Origin: Lytechinus pictus
Taxonomy: Eukaryota; Echinodermata; Echinoidea; Temnopleuroida; Toxopneustidae
Assembly (NCBI RefSeq): GCF_037042905.1
Contig: NC_087251.1
Span: forward strand, 47,130,373 to 47,194,372
Length of the DNA: 64,000 bases
Direction: 5' to 3'
Made by a program: the position numbers and the translations under genes. Of the stretch, positions 1 through 13,200 are shown in pieces. Numbering within the stretch: position 1 is the stretch's first letter; every line of letters begins with the position of its first letter. The notes under the pieces were generated by a model. That model was not told where the DNA came from and did no database searches. It saw nothing but the letters and a program-made list of their open reading frames with translations.

Positions 1-1289
1 CAAATCATGGGAAAATTGAATCAATACGAAATTTGGATAAGGCCAATTGACTTGCATAATATAATCCGTCCGTCATGAGTGCCCGTCGGATAAATGCGAT
101 AAAAGTTTGTACAGCATGAATTTGACCGAACTCGTGATGGTTATTTACTTCGGATCATCGCAGTTCCAGTTTCCAACAATCCCAATTCCTAGACTCGTAG
201 CATGTCTCTTGATTGCTAAACCAAAATAAATAACCTCTGTGAAGTTCCATGTTTCAAAAGTGAAAACATGCAGTTTACTTCTGGTTGGTTAGTCTACTAA
301 CTAATTGCTCTCCTATAGACCTCCCAGACATGCCAGCGTCTGTTTCATAACACCCCAGGCATGCGGCCGAGTGAAAGACTTGAATCCCTTCTCTGTTTCG
401 AGATTAGCCTTGATCTCCCCATGATTTGTCAATTAAAGGTCACTTTAATTTCTGAGCGTACTTCATTCTTCATATTTGCTTTGAAGCAATAGAATATTTT
501 ACTCAAACTATTTATTTTTATCTAACTTATTCTAGCTTTCAGCTACCGGTAATAATTTTTTTGGTGTGATATACATGTACATGCAGGTCTATGGATCAAG
601 AAGAATAATCTAAAGAAAAAAATATGCTCTTAGAAAAAGGTGTTTTTCTCCTTTTAATAAAAAAAAGACATTAAAATATATATTTTTTTATTTCATATTA
701 AAATTTGACAATCAAAGTATCAGTCCGATATCATCCTACCCCCATATCATCCATTTAGTCGTCTCATCTCTTCATCTCACACAATTTTTTGCTCTTGTAC
801 CCCCCTCTCCCTCGAACTGCACCCTCCTCTTCTCGTCCGTCTCCGTCCACCCTCTTTAATGTCTCCTTTAAATGGGCCCCAAATTAAAATGTTTTACACC
901 CAGCTGAGCTATTATTTTTGGATCACCATCTTTGTGGAATTTGTCAACACTACAGGAGGGGGGGGGGGGGGCTTCTATGGTTAGCAGAAAAACTGATAAT
1001 ATACAAAATATCTCAATACACTGAACAGATAAAATAAAGAAGAAATATTCTACATATCATCACAGTCATATTAAAAGGAAAATTTCTTGATGTATGACCA
1101 TGCCTAATGGACCGACTGGCCTTTACCTGTAAACAAATTGAACATTCTCACCCAGTGAAACCATTACTCTCAGCTAATCACAAGACCAGTCACATGATAT
1201 CACATGCACACCCTTAGCTAGCCGGCCCACACCCTTAGCTAGCCGGCTGGCTAGCTATAGGATGCATATCGTCCCAATCTACCGGGTAA
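1..1289. other. Upstream non-coding sequence, no gene seen
   Basis: I see no credible coding exon here. The stretch is AT-rich, with a pure G run near 958-971. At about 1207-1258 there are two direct copies of a 20-bp CACACCCTTAGCTAGCCGGC unit followed by a self-complementary GGCTGGCTAGC segment, immediately before the LINE fragment. Confidence 0.5.
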
Positions 1290-2985
1290 ATGCAAAATTG
1301 TGTATAAAACTTGTACAGCTTGTCCAATTCTTTTGCTTGTAATATAGGAGTAAGGCAGGGAGAAAATTTGTCTCCTTTACTGTTTGCAATGTATTTGAAT
1401 GATTTTGAATATTTTGTTAGTAGGCGTTATAAAGGTCTTGATATGTGTGCTTCAGAGATTAGGAAAAATCTCAGTAATGATGATATTGAAGTATTTTTAC
1501 GTCTTTATGTGTTGCTGTATGCGGACGATACGATTGTTATGGCGGAGTCTGCTGATGAACTGCAAAATGCTTTATCAGCTGTACACCAGTACTGTGATCT
1601 TTGGAAATTGTCTGTTAACACAAGCAAAACAAAGATTGTTATAATTTCTCATGGAAAAGTGCGTAAATACCCCAAATTTACTTTTGGTGATAATACCCTC
1701 AATGTTGTTGATGATAATATATACCTCGGAACGACTTTCAATTATAATGGTTCCTTTAATAAAGCTATACTAAACAGGTTAATCAGGCGAGGAGAGCTAT
1801 GTTTGCTTTAATTTGCAAAGCAAAAAAATTGTGCTTACCTGTGGATTTTCAGTGTGAGCTTTTTGATCAGCTTGTTGTTCCGATTTTGTTGTATGGTAGT
1901 GAAGTGTGGGGCTTCCAGAAGCTCGATTGTATTGAGATATTTCATAGGAAATTTCTTTAAAGTTTGCTTAAACTAACTCGTGGCACTGCCAAATGCATGG
2001 TGTATGGTGAACTTGGTAGAAGTGCCCTCGCAAGTAGGATAGAGATGCATATGGTTAATTTTTGGGCAAGGATTAGCCAAGGTAACAAATATAAACTCTC
2101 TTACACCATCTACAGTTTGTTACGAAAATTTCATGTAAATTGTGATTTTCATTCAAGATGGATCTTAAAAATTAAAAGTATTTTGGACAATTGTGGAATG
2201 TCAAGTTTGTGGGAAGAAGACCATCTTTTAAATCTGAATCAGGTTAAGTTAGCTATGGAACGTAGATTACTTGATATTGATTACCAAAACTGAAATGAAG
2301 AAGTTCATAGAAATCGTTTGTGTGTCAACTATAGAATTTTTAAAAAAGAAACAGTTTTAGAAAAATATTTGTTGAAGTTGGATGTAGGAGATAGAATATC
2401 TTTATGTAAATTTCGATGTGGTAACCATAATCTGCCAATTGCTAAATGTCGTTATTCATCTGATCAGCCTCTTGAGATATGTCCATTGTGTAACCTTGAA
2501 GTTCAGGGTGATGAATTTCATTATGTTTTAGTATGTCCGTTTTTCAATGATGAGCGTAAGAAGTATGTTAAGACTTATTATTACCGTAGACCTAATGTCA
2601 TTCAGTTTAATCAGCTATTCAATGTTAAATCTATTAAGCACTTAAAAGAATCTATCCAAATTTTGTAAAGTCATCATGTCGAAGTTCAAATAATTTTGTT
2701 GTCTTTCCTTTTTTCATGCACTTCCAGTTGTTGAATTGGTCTTTTTAAAATTAATGTACATGTACGTAGTTCAGACTATTTTTATGCCATGTTATTAGTC
2801 CATATAATTTATTTTCGATTCTTGCCTTTTACCCATTTGTTGTAAGAGTCTGATATTTTAAGCTTTTGTTATCTTTTAACTTTTTTATGTATATCTATAT
2901 TTGTTGTTACACTATTGTATTTCTTCCATGCCCCTGAAGGGGCCGTATAAGAAATAAAAATCACCGTATCACTGTATCACACAAG
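1290..2985 (+). mobile_element. 5'-truncated non-LTR retrotransposon (LINE), degenerate
   Basis: This is the 3' half of a LINE. It begins inside the reverse transcriptase palm and runs through the C-terminal region and a 3' UTR with an AATAAA-like signal near 2952, ending in a short ATCACYGT-type repeated tail at about 2960-2981. No 5' UTR, ORF1 or endonuclease is present. 5' truncation is normal for LINE insertions made by target-primed reverse transcription. The family is inferred from the YADD box and the C-terminal cysteine/histidine motif. I place it in the I/Jockey/CR1 supergroup but cannot fix the clade. The 3' end estimate is approximate because no clear target duplication was found. 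Confidence 0.8.
1311..2668 (+). pseudogene. LINE reverse transcriptase C-terminal half, broken by frameshift and stops
   Basis: Reverse transcriptase remnant. The first open block (1311-1811) shows the RQGENLSPLLF palm motif and the catalytic LLYADDTIVMAES box, then the NTSKTKIVIIS strand typical of LINE RTs. The reading frame changes near 1799. The continuation is VVPILLYGSEVWGF and then in-frame stops at 1958-1960 and 2291-2293, before a terminal block ending at 2668. That block contains CPLCNLE plus HYVLVCPFF, a CCHC-like knuckle common at the C-terminus of such RTs. One frameshift, two stops and the missing N-terminal half make it non-functional. No start codon is meaningful. Confidence 0.85.
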
Positions 2986-3343
2986 GCCATGACTCATGAG
3001 GTCCGATCATACACATCAATCAAAATCATCATGGGGAAAGAATGAAAATAAGGTAGAGGGATGCTTGGCCTTTGACCTGTCCCCACGACCATCACACTAG
3101 GTGGATGGATTGCTTGTTAAAAACAGTTTCATGACTTTTATTGCGGTGACAGATGACACCTCAAATATTATCAAACCATCCGGGTTTATTTACCGAGTTT
3201 GAGGGATTCAAAGTGAGACCCGACCCGTAAAGTTCCGAGCCGGACAATGCCAACTCGGCAGGATTCAGTTTGGTAAACAATCCGAGCTACATGACTAGCT
3301 TTTGGTCTACGCAGCGCGTAGCTCAGTTGGCGGGTTAGACTTT
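2986..3343. other. Non-coding stretch with tRNA-like box A sequence at its end
   Basis: No coding exon is seen. At 3314-3340 the sequence GCGCGTAGCTCAGTTGGCGG resembles the 5' half of a tRNA (box A TAGCTCAGTTGG). It is cut off by the inverted-repeat element starting at 3344, so it is probably the head of a tRNA-derived SINE and not a working tRNA gene: no matching box B or acceptor stem follows within reach. Confidence 0.4.
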
Positions 3344-4173
3344 GGGTGTGTTTATGCTTCCATTGCGAGGACAGAATCAGCGTTTTCAAACGTCGATCCA
3401 AAACGCCGATCGTAAACGTGGTTCTGGGAGTGCTGTTTATGCTTAACTTTTCAGAGGCGAAATCACGATCTCCAGCTGGCTTCGCATCGTAATTTTCGTT
3501 GAGCAGGAAAGCGAGGTCAAATTGGGCGCGCTCTTTTTCGAAAGTTTTTTTCTCCAAGTGTTGTTATGGGGAAGGTACGTCGACTGTTATATAAACATCG
3601 AACAATTTCCGATATTTTAGTCATTGCATGGAGCTTCTTGATATAGCCATATAATTTCCACCATGGTGAGGATAATAGTAAAAAAAAAAGAATATTAAGT
3701 ATACAAAATGATAAAATATCTATTTGTTTATGCTACTGGGGCATCTTGCGATGTCTCCTCATTATAACTCATGTTCCAGGTTATTTTTTTGTGTAAATTC
3801 CTCAACGTTCATCGTGATGACAAATTGAAAGAGTAATACTAGGAATAGTACTACACATGCAAAACAAGGGAGATGAGAGGTAATTCCGTGGAGGTAACAT
3901 GCGACCATGGAGCAATGCGACTGTATTTGCCCGCGGATTTTCATCTCACCGGAAGCAAGTACCAAATGACGTCATTTAAACACGTTTACGATCGTGGTTC
4001 AGAAAGCCTGATTCTGGTCAAACGACGTTTACAAACGCACCTTTTTGTGAGTTTACGATCGGTGTTTTGAAACAGCGTTTAAATGAAAGTAAGCATGGAC
4101 GCAACCGTGTTTTGGACTAATCACGTTTGGAAACGCTGATTCTGGCCTGAAAAGTGGAAGCATAAACACGGCC
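3344..4173. mobile_element. Inverted-repeat transposon without transposase (about 830 bp)
   Basis: The ends are inverted copies. The left end GGGTGTGTTTATGCTTCCA at 3344 mirrors the right end, which read on the minus strand starts GGCCGTGTTTATGCTTCCA at 4173. The similarity continues inward through an AGAATCAGCGTTTYCAAACG block on both sides. Inner segments carry further partial copies of the GATCGTAAACG and GTTTATGCTTA motifs, so the element is internally repetitive. No transposase is encoded. Flanks TTAGACTTT (left) and TTAGATTAC (right) are only partly alike, so the target duplication and superfamily are undecided. Confidence 0.7.
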
Positions 4174-4835
4174 TTAGATTACCTCAAGTGATGTTTTTGC
4201 AGGCTCTACTTCACTACTGTTACACTACGCTCCACCTACCTGAACATCAAGCCCGTGAACTCGCTCTGATACTCCGAGTGACAAAGGTGGGAAAACATGC
4301 ATATTTATACGTATGAATAATTCGCTGCCGATTTCAAAACATTGCATGCGCATGCGCGAGGGTCGGCAGCTCCGTCATTCTACTTTCACTAAAAGCTACA
4401 TACTGTACACCAGGGATTTTGCCATGCTGGGCTGTACCAGGCGGAGCCTCCAGACAAGGCAAATTACCACTGGACTCTTGGGTTAAAGTTGGATGTTCCA
4501 CCTGGCACAAATTTTCTGAAAAATAAAAAAATACTGGTAGAACCAAACTTTGCTGAATATGCAGTACTAATATGCACCAATTCAATTGTATTTCAAGCTG
4601 GCAAAGTCATAGGCCTATTCTTTGCACAATGCAAATTCTGCATGCACTCATCATCGATCTCGAGCAAAATTATTCTGTTGTGAAACTCAGCTTCCCAGCT
4701 TCGCCTCTTCATATTTTACTCGGCACTAAATTGGTCATAGTTAGAACCCTGCTGTACTTTTCTCACTCCTGTACTTCCCCATTGAATTTTGGTACTGCAC
4801 TCAAATGAAACTTACATGTGTATTACCCATGCTAT
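4174..4835. other. Non-coding, nothing recognised
   Basis: The sequence is ordinary AT-rich non-coding DNA between two transposons. Short open frames exist but lack homology that I recognise, splice context or codon structure. Confidence 0.5.
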
Positions 4836-4839
4836 TTAA

Positions 4840-5419
4840 AGGTCAAGTCCACCCCAGAAAAAAATGAATAGAGAAAAATCAAGTATTAATAAAGCTGAAA
4901 ACTTCATCAAAATCGGATGTAAAATAAGAAAATCATGACATTTTAAAGTTCCGCTTAATTTTCACAAAATAGTTATATGCTCAACTCAGTGATATGCAAA
5001 GAGAGAGTCTATGATGTCACTCACTCACTATTTCTTTTGTTTTTTATTGTTTGAATTTTACATTATTTCAATTTTTACGAATTTGACAATTAGTACCCCC
5101 TTGCTTTAACAACAAAATGTTAAAATAATGGAATTCCATGTGTTTAGGGAGGAATTAAACTTTGTTTCACATGACAGTGATGAGAAAATCAAAATATTTC
5201 ATATTTCATATAATAAAATACAAAAGAAATAGTGAGTGGGTGATGTCATCGGTTCCCTCATTTGCATACCGAACAGGGTGTACATATAACTGTTTTGTGA
5301 AATTAAGCGAAACTTTAAAATGTATTTTACATCCGATTTTGATGAACTTTTCAGTGTTATGCTTGTTTGATTTTTCTCTTTCTATTCAAATCAGCTTTTT
5401 GTTGGGGTGGACTTGTCCT
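4840..5419. mobile_element. TTAA-flanked palindromic MITE, family 1, copy A
   Basis: The element starts AGGTCAAGTCCACCCCAG and ends with the inverse GGGGTGGACTTGTCCT. It is bounded by TTAA at 4836-4839 and 5420-5423. Both halves carry the CATCAAAATCGGATGTAAAA motif (a diverged inverse in the right half), so most of the element can fold on itself. No coding capacity. TTAA targets are typical of Kolobok and piggyBac transposons; which family mobilised this one is unknown. Confidence 0.85.
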
Positions 5420-5423
5420 TTAA

Positions 5424-7109
5424 GATCTTGCCTACCCATCCCCTACTTTTCCTGTGTTACATATAGCTGTAATTCATGGTTACAAACAAAACCATCAAAA
5501 TTACTTAAAACTGAGCATATTTTGGAAATGACAACAGTTTTCAGATAGGTTACTATATTTTGATTTCTAAGAATAAATTGGTATTTGGTGACCTTCTGTT
5601 AATTTCCAAAACAAATGAATTATTTGTAATGTTTGAATTTATTTGACATCTAGTAAATTTATATTATGTATTTCTATGAACACCTTACATTTTTTAGTAC
5701 TTGAATTTTTCTTTGCTGAAGAAAACCACATTGTTTGATATAAAAAGCTGCTTCTGAATGATCATACATGTAGTTTCCATAGATGTTTCTCACTTTTTCT
5801 TTGATTTTCCATGTGACAATTTCATGATGAATGGGAAAGTTGTCTCTACGCCTTGTCATAGTTTACTCACAAAATTGCCAGTTTGATATTTACAGTCTTA
5901 GTGATCTGTTTACTGAATTTTCTGATATCTTTCAACAATCACCATTTTTCCCCTAATTTTTCTACTTTGACACAAATTGATGTAAAATCAAGGTTGGATT
6001 TTTCATCAAGTGAATAATTGTGCAAAAAATGTGTGGATATTGTTTGCACTATGGTCATGATTGCGCAATCTTCACATGATAACAGCAATTTCAACACAGC
6101 AATATCATCATTGGACTCAGTATTCATGTCCTAATTTTTTTTTCCATTAGTAAATTTGAGATCTATTGATAACTTGCAAGTTAAAATAAGTAGTGATTTT
6201 TATCTCAATGCTCATGAAGTTTACCAATGACATACTGAATTCAAGAGATTACTTGCATAGACAACCACCATGCAGACTGCATACATGTAGACTACTTAAG
6301 GATTTCACTTTGCAGTACAGGTCACCTCCTGGTCTTGATTCAAACTGCAAGCTCTTTTCTCGAGAGGAAACAGCACTATCCACTTCCTTGCCTCATGTCC
6401 AGTCTTCCTGGAGCAGTACTTGGTCCTGCTACATCATGTTGAGGACCTTGATTTGCCTGTCTTCGTCATGAATGATCTTTTACTGGAAGTGATTTCCTTG
6501 TCCGTTCATCTTCTATCGTCTTCCCTTCACAATACCTGCCCCTAAACCCTCCTCCTCTTCCGGCTCCTATTTGACATGTCACTGCTTAATCCGTTGGAGA
6601 CTGAGATGGCACATATTCGGGCTGGAGTCTACAGAAAACGCATGTTATAGCGAAATCTCCAACGTCTTAAAAGAATACTCACGACAACAGCATTACCTAG
6701 AGATGACCTCTTGACCCACTCAACATTTTCTCTCGTAGCCAGACTCGGTATACAGTAGGATGGGTAAAAAACAACATCACAATTCTTTTACTATTACCAC
6801 GACTTTAACACGGCTATCCTGATCAGGTGCTCGAGCATTCAAGGAATTCCTTCCGAGCAGGTACACATTTATTACCCCTGGATGGAGAGTGGCACATGTA
6901 GATAAATGCCTGGCCAAAGGACGTGATTGTCTTGTTTTATCCATACCCTTGGTGTTACATATACATGTATATCTTCAGAAGTCACTGGAGCACATGGCTA
7001 TGTTCTATAGTTTGTGTGCATCATTCAAAGATCTAATTATTTCTATATTCTTATATGTATTTACAGAAAGTTTCATAAGAGCAGTTAGACCACTTCAGAC
7101 ATACCAGCT
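5424..7109. other. 5' flank of BRF1, no recognised element
   Basis: No coding exon was recognised. This interval should contain the BRF1 promoter and any 5' UTR exon, but I cannot point to a TATA box or initiator with confidence. An in-frame TAG lies 24 nt before the BRF1 start codon (7086-7088). Confidence 0.4.
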
Positions 7110-7296
7110 ATGTCTAAGGCAGCGGTCTGCAGCAACTGCGGCGGGAGCGACATCGACACTGACCAGGCTCGTGGTAATGCTGTATGCGTGTCCTGTGGAG
7201 CGGTCATTGAAGATAACTTCATCGTCTCGGAGGTAGGCTTTGCAGAGAACACGCTCGGAGGAACGTCTGTGATTGGCCAGTTTGTCTCGTCTGAAG
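7110..7296 (+). CDS. BRF1: BRF1 exon 1: zinc ribbon
   Basis: Encodes residues 1-62 plus one base. It shows the CxxC...CxxC zinc ribbon (C7, C10, C26, C29) and the following [10 protein letters not shown] segment that is conserved in TFIIB-like factors. It ends TCTGAAG with a GTGACT donor, phase 1. Confidence 0.95.
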
Positions 7297-10200
7297 GTGA
7301 CTTGATATTGATTTTTATCTCAATTAATTTAATTTATTTCTACAAATGTGACATAAAAATAACGATAATATATAGTAATAACATAAATACAATAACACAT
7401 TCAGAAGAGAACAAAATTGATGTAAAAGTATGTTTAAGAAGAATGTAAATAAGATTAGCAAATGTAGAAATAACTAAAAAACGATTTATTGAGGACTACC
7501 CTAATTCACAATAAAAATTCATTTTGTTTTTTTTTACCTTGAATTGCTTCTTTTTCAATTACAGTTCTTAGAACGTATATCCTTATTGAAGGAAATGTAT
7601 TAGACAAAACATCTTGTTTCTTTTCATTGTGTTATTTGCATATACCTACAGAACAATATTGTATTTTATAAGCAACTTATTGACTATTTTTCAACTTCTC
7701 TTATTCCAACAGGTGATAAGACCCATACACTGGGAAATAACTTTCGACATGGCTTTGGTAAAGAATCTAGAACAGTTACACTGCAGCAAGGTAAACTTTA
7801 AATCTAACCTTTCTGTCCTATAATATTCATATGGAGTACAGAGTAAAACCAATGTACAAACTTCATTGCAAAGTGCCTTATCGATTAATTTCACATGATA
7901 AGTAATACTACAAAGTTTTTTTTTAAATCCTTGTTAAACTAAAATTGAAAAGTTTTTTTTGCAATGAGTTTTATGCAACTCTTGTTGGATTGTGACTTCA
8001 TTAGCATCTGGATTTATTCATCACAGGCAATGTTTACTTTGGGACTGGTCAAATTCAAAGCCGAAATGAGGACAATAAGAGGGGGGGGGGGGGGAGAGCT
8101 ACTCTTAAAAGAATACATGCAGTATTGTACATTTGAATACAATTGCTGAAATGATCTAGAATCTTGTATAGATATAGAAGATCACTTTCCAGCTAATGCC
8201 CGTCGCACACTACACGATTAGATTTGACATGATTTTTAACACATTTTGAATTAAATGTGAAAGTCCCAAGGAGTAAAATTTGCTCATTGGAAGGTTGGTA
8301 GCTCTGGGCACTGTCTTACAAAGAGTTGCTATTGATAGATCAAACACAACTATGGAAAGCCAGCAACACCAACATTTAAAATGCCTGTTTGTTAAAAATG
8401 GTTCTAGATATGATGTATATTCATACATTTATTGACAATTGAGTGTGCTCCTCTCTGTTAACAAAGGACATTATGGAAAGTTCTTGAAGGAAATGTAGGA
8501 AAAAAATTGACATTGATAGATTTCCATACACAGTTGATGAGATTGATCAGATCAATCACAGTTCTTTGTAAGACAGTACCCTGATGTTATATCTGATTTG
8601 TAACCATTTTCTCTTTTTCATAGGTAAGAGAAACATCCAGCACATGGGAGGTCAGTTGAAATTAAACCAGCATCGTAATGACATGGCATATAACTTCTTC
8701 AAGATGGCCGTCCAGAAGAAGTTGACCCGAGGAAGGAAGACCATGCACATTGTGGCAGCATGTCTGTACCTGGTCTGTCGACTTGAAGGCACCCCTCGTA
8801 TCCTTTTAAAACTTGAGAAATGTAGTCGCAGCAGACAATGATTTCATGAGAAGGTCTTTAAGAAGCGCCGTGGTGTAGCGGTTCTGACTCTCGCCCTGTA
8901 ATCAGAGGGTCGTGTGTTCCGATCCCACCATGGCCCAGCGTCCTTTGGCAAGGCATCAATCCACACTTTGTCACTCTCACCCAGGTGCTAATTGGGTACC
9001 GATAGGAAACAACCGTCATTGTGGTTGGTTTAGCAAGTGTGCGCCTGACAGGCTGCTTGAAATGCTATGAATCCAGTGACCGGGTAATAATGATTGTGTA
9101 GCACTTTGAGCATATATATAAATGCCAATTATTATTATTTTTATTTTAAAATCAAGGTTTATTGTCACAATATAATCGTAGATTAAGACCTGGGTCCCAT
9201 AACACAAATGATAGCGAATTATAATACACATTTTTATGATTTTTATGATTGATTGTACACTGATGTTGTTTGAAGGTTTGCATGGTGGTATGTACAATCG
9301 CTGATGTGGTTTACGGTACACCATGTGTAGTGTCATAGAAACAGTGGATAGAAGAAGAGAAGAAATGGATAGGCGAGAAAGTGGAGATTTGAGAGTAGAG
9401 TATTCTTTCTTGTAAGTAGTCCTGAAAAGGACTGTAAACCAGGAAAGATTGAAGAGTTGAGAACAGCTTGAGTAGTAGCGCCGATGAGGAGATGCTGGCT
9501 TGAGTAGGCGAGTAGAGATGGTGAGTAGTAGAGAGACTCGACGTTTCGGGCAGGTTGACTGTCCGTCTTCAGAAGACGGACAGTCAACCTGCCCGAAACG
9601 TCGAGTCTCTCTACTACTCACCATCTCTACTCGCCTACTCAAGCCAGCATCTCCTCATCGGCGCTACTACTCAAGCTGTTCTCAACTCTTCAATCTTTCC
9701 TGGTTTACAGTCCTTTTCAGGACTACTTACAAGAAAGAATACTCTACTCTCAAATCTCCACTTTCTCGCCTATCCATTTCTTCTCTTCTTCTATCCACTG
9801 TTTCTATGACACTACACATGGTGTACCGTAAACCACATCAGCGATTGATTGTACACTGTAGTCAATGCAATCGATCATAAAGATATTTTTAGGATGGTTG
9901 CTAAGCTTTGTGTTAAGGGCCCCATTTACATAAACCTAACATTGTGAAATCAGGAAATCTAAGCTGAAACCCCCCCCTGAGTACACTTAAGATTGCCATC
10001 GCAGATTAGCACATATGGGACAGTTTATTAGAATTATTGCTGAGAAAATGACCTGGCTGAAATGCTTTGCTTGTACCATAATTTTTTGGCAGATAATTCA
10101 AGCTCTTAGATGGTAATTTAATTTGATTCTGTTAAAACTCAGTTTGAAAATTGATACCACAACTGGCTCTTATCCTTTGACCAGCTACCTTTGGTTTGAT

Positions 10201-13200
10201 AAAAATATGCGGATAGTACAAGATGAGTGTCGCGCTTCTCGAGGACAAGTATGTGGCCTTGACCATTTGTACAATTTGTCAAAAAGGAGAAATTTGAGAT
10301 ATATTATTGTCTCTAGAATCGTATTGGTGATATAATTATTATAATCTTAGTATTTGCTGTAATGCTGTAATAATATGCTGTAACGCGCTTTGAGCCATTC
10401 TGGGAAAAGCGCTTTATAAAAATTGGCTATTATTATTATTATTATTATTTGTATATCATCCTTAATATAAACTTTGAACAGATATGTTGCTGGATCTCAG
10501 TGATTTACTGCAGGTAAGCCATTTAAACAGCTAATATTCTACAATTAAATTAATGTGGTTTTTAATCTATGGTTGAAGTATGGGTAGCCAAAATGTAAAA
10601 CGTTAAAGGGATGGTCCGGGCTGAAAATATTAATATCTTAATACATAGAGTAGAATTCACTGAGCAAAATGCCGAAAATTTCATCAAAATCGGATAACAA
10701 ATAATATAGTTATTGAAGTTTAAAGTTTAGCAATATTTTGTGAAAACAGTCATCATGAATATTCATTAGGTGGGCTGATGATGTCACATCCCCACTCTCC
10801 GTTTTCTTATGTTATTACATAAAATCATAATTTTTTCATTATTTCATACTTGTGTGAATATGTCTCCCTTATAATGAAATAAGTTGCAGCAATAAATATC
10901 TATTACACTAAATCAGTTGTCAATCCAATTTTTCTAGTTCTTGGAGGAAAAAAAGCCCACCTAATGAATATTCATGATTACTGTTTTCACAAAATATTGC
11001 TAAACTTTTGTTATTTGTTATCCGATTTTGATGAAATTTTCGGCATTTTGCTCAGTGAATTCTAACTCTATTTATTAAGCTATAAATACTTTCAGCCTGG
11101 ACCATCCCTTTAAATGTGCCTTCATTAGTTTATTGCTGAATTTCTTGGTCCCCATTGCAAAAAACTTACCTACTATTGAGATAACTTTGCCATCCAATGG
11201 TAACTTTCATGGCTAGGTAATAACACTTAACACCCAATCAAAATCAAGAATGCCATTGGAGAATTGGTTGGCAACGTTATGGTGAATTTTATGCAACAAA
11301 ATATAAAAACAGGAGTTTGATAACTGGAATTACTGATAAATCAACTGTTTGATTAATGTCACTTTGGTTAATATATGCATTTCAATATTATTCACTCTTC
11401 ATACAGAAAGTCATGTACGATTCTGTGAAAAACAGTACACTCAGGGTCGCACGGGCCTAATCACAACTGGCAGGCCATAGATATTCATTCGAGCCAACCC
11501 ATTGCTCAATTTTTTAATTTGATATTGCTGATTGACAAAAATGAATGAATATGACTGACAATCTAACACTGATTCTAGGGAGGGTTCCTACTGAACTTAC
11601 TTTTTCCAAATAGGAAAGTTATATTTGGAAAGTTATATCACCATTATGGAACTATATTTTACTGGCGGAAGAATTAGGGTCATTTTACTCTCTCAAGTGA
11701 TGAATTTGGTCCCGGCAGGTGTAGTCTTCATAAATGCGGATTTATTTTTAAAATGAGCCGGTCGAGGTACCCTTTTCTGGTCAGATATGGAATGTCAGAC
11801 ATTTATTCTATCCACTGGTAGTAAACATTCAACCCTCGAATTTCCTCCTTATTTTTTATGAATTCTTTTTAAGTGCCACTTTAACACACAAGTCTATGGG
11901 AAATGAATTAGGCCTGTGAGCCCCCAGGTCAAATGAGAGATGAATTTCATATAATACATTAGTCAAGAGAGGGCGGTAGACATATTGATTTCTTTCCATT
12001 GTTAAAGGCACAAAGGCAAACTTTGACTGAACATTATCAAAGTAGTGGGCATGCATGCTGGTTTGTGGTCATTGAATCAAATATTATTATTGAGACAATT
12101 CATTCTTTTAAAATTCAAAATGTCAGAAGAAAAATTAAAGCAGGGACTTGGAGATTATTTTTCCATTAGGGTTTTTCCTTGTTGAGTATCATTGTACTTG
12201 TGACTTGTATTCAGATAATGTCCTAAAATTTTACTCCTATTTGATACAGGCAGATTGGTGTGAAAATATTGGTTCTGTATAATAGATCAGGTTATTGCAT
12301 TAAGTATTTCTTAACCCTTTGAACCCTAAATTATCAGGGGCGGCCGTGACCCATACCCTGAATTATTTGCACGTATCGACCACATTTACAAACTCCCATG
12401 ATTCGAGACCCAACGGCATGTTCCCCCCGCTAGTACGCGGACTGGGCTGGCTGAAGTTGTTTACCTTCTCGTAGACCTAGTCTACAAACAGAAATATCAA
12501 CTTTAGTGTCTGTTTTGGGCTCAAAATCACTGTTTTCACTACAGTCAGATCTATCATTGCTTCCCCATAGTAAGCACGTGACTCGCCGCGTATTACACCA
12601 TGTATTACCGCACATACCACATGAGAAACCGCAGAAAAGTGGCATATTTGGGCCATTTTTATGCTAAATCCTTCCGAAATCAATACCATTCTTGACTGAA
12701 ATTATTGACTTAATATCCCTACACGTACTAGAAAGATGACGTCATTTTTCAAAGGTCACCTGACATTTAAAACCCATGTTTTTGAAGTCACATGGCTTCC
12801 GGCCTATCGGGTATATGCGCGTTCACTGGAAGGCCGGAATTCAGGCTTATCGGGTACAAAAGGTTCAGTGTATTGCAATAAAAAAAAGCAATATTACCAA
12901 AAAGAAGATTTAATTGTTTCAAATTTTATATTTTGATTTCACAATATCATAGCAAGAGCGCAAAGATATTTCCTCCACGGGGCTACTATGATTTCCAATG
13001 ACAATAATAGCAGTGATAATAATAATGATATTCATTTCATATCTATATCCATATTTTTTACAGGTTAATGTGTATGTCCTCGGTAAGACCTACCTCAAGT
13101 TGTGTCAAGAATTGCACATCAACGCTCCTGCGATCGGTAAGTCTTTCATTGATATTTATGAAACTATTCCATCATACAGAAAAGTTGCAACAACAAAGCT

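Noticed and set aside
3186..3557. 123-codon minus-strand frame MEKKTFEKERAQF
   Set aside because: Overlaps the terminal inverted repeat of the 3344-4173 element; no homology recognised.
8865..8937. Possible functional tRNA gene
   Set aside because: Box A and box B are present, but the cloverleaf stems do not pair properly and a SINE body with ATT tail follows.
9016..9880. Long open frames on both strands reading [15 protein letters not shown]
   Set aside because: They are the two arms of a palindrome and give the same peptide; typical of non-coding Penelope-type terminal sequence, not a gene.
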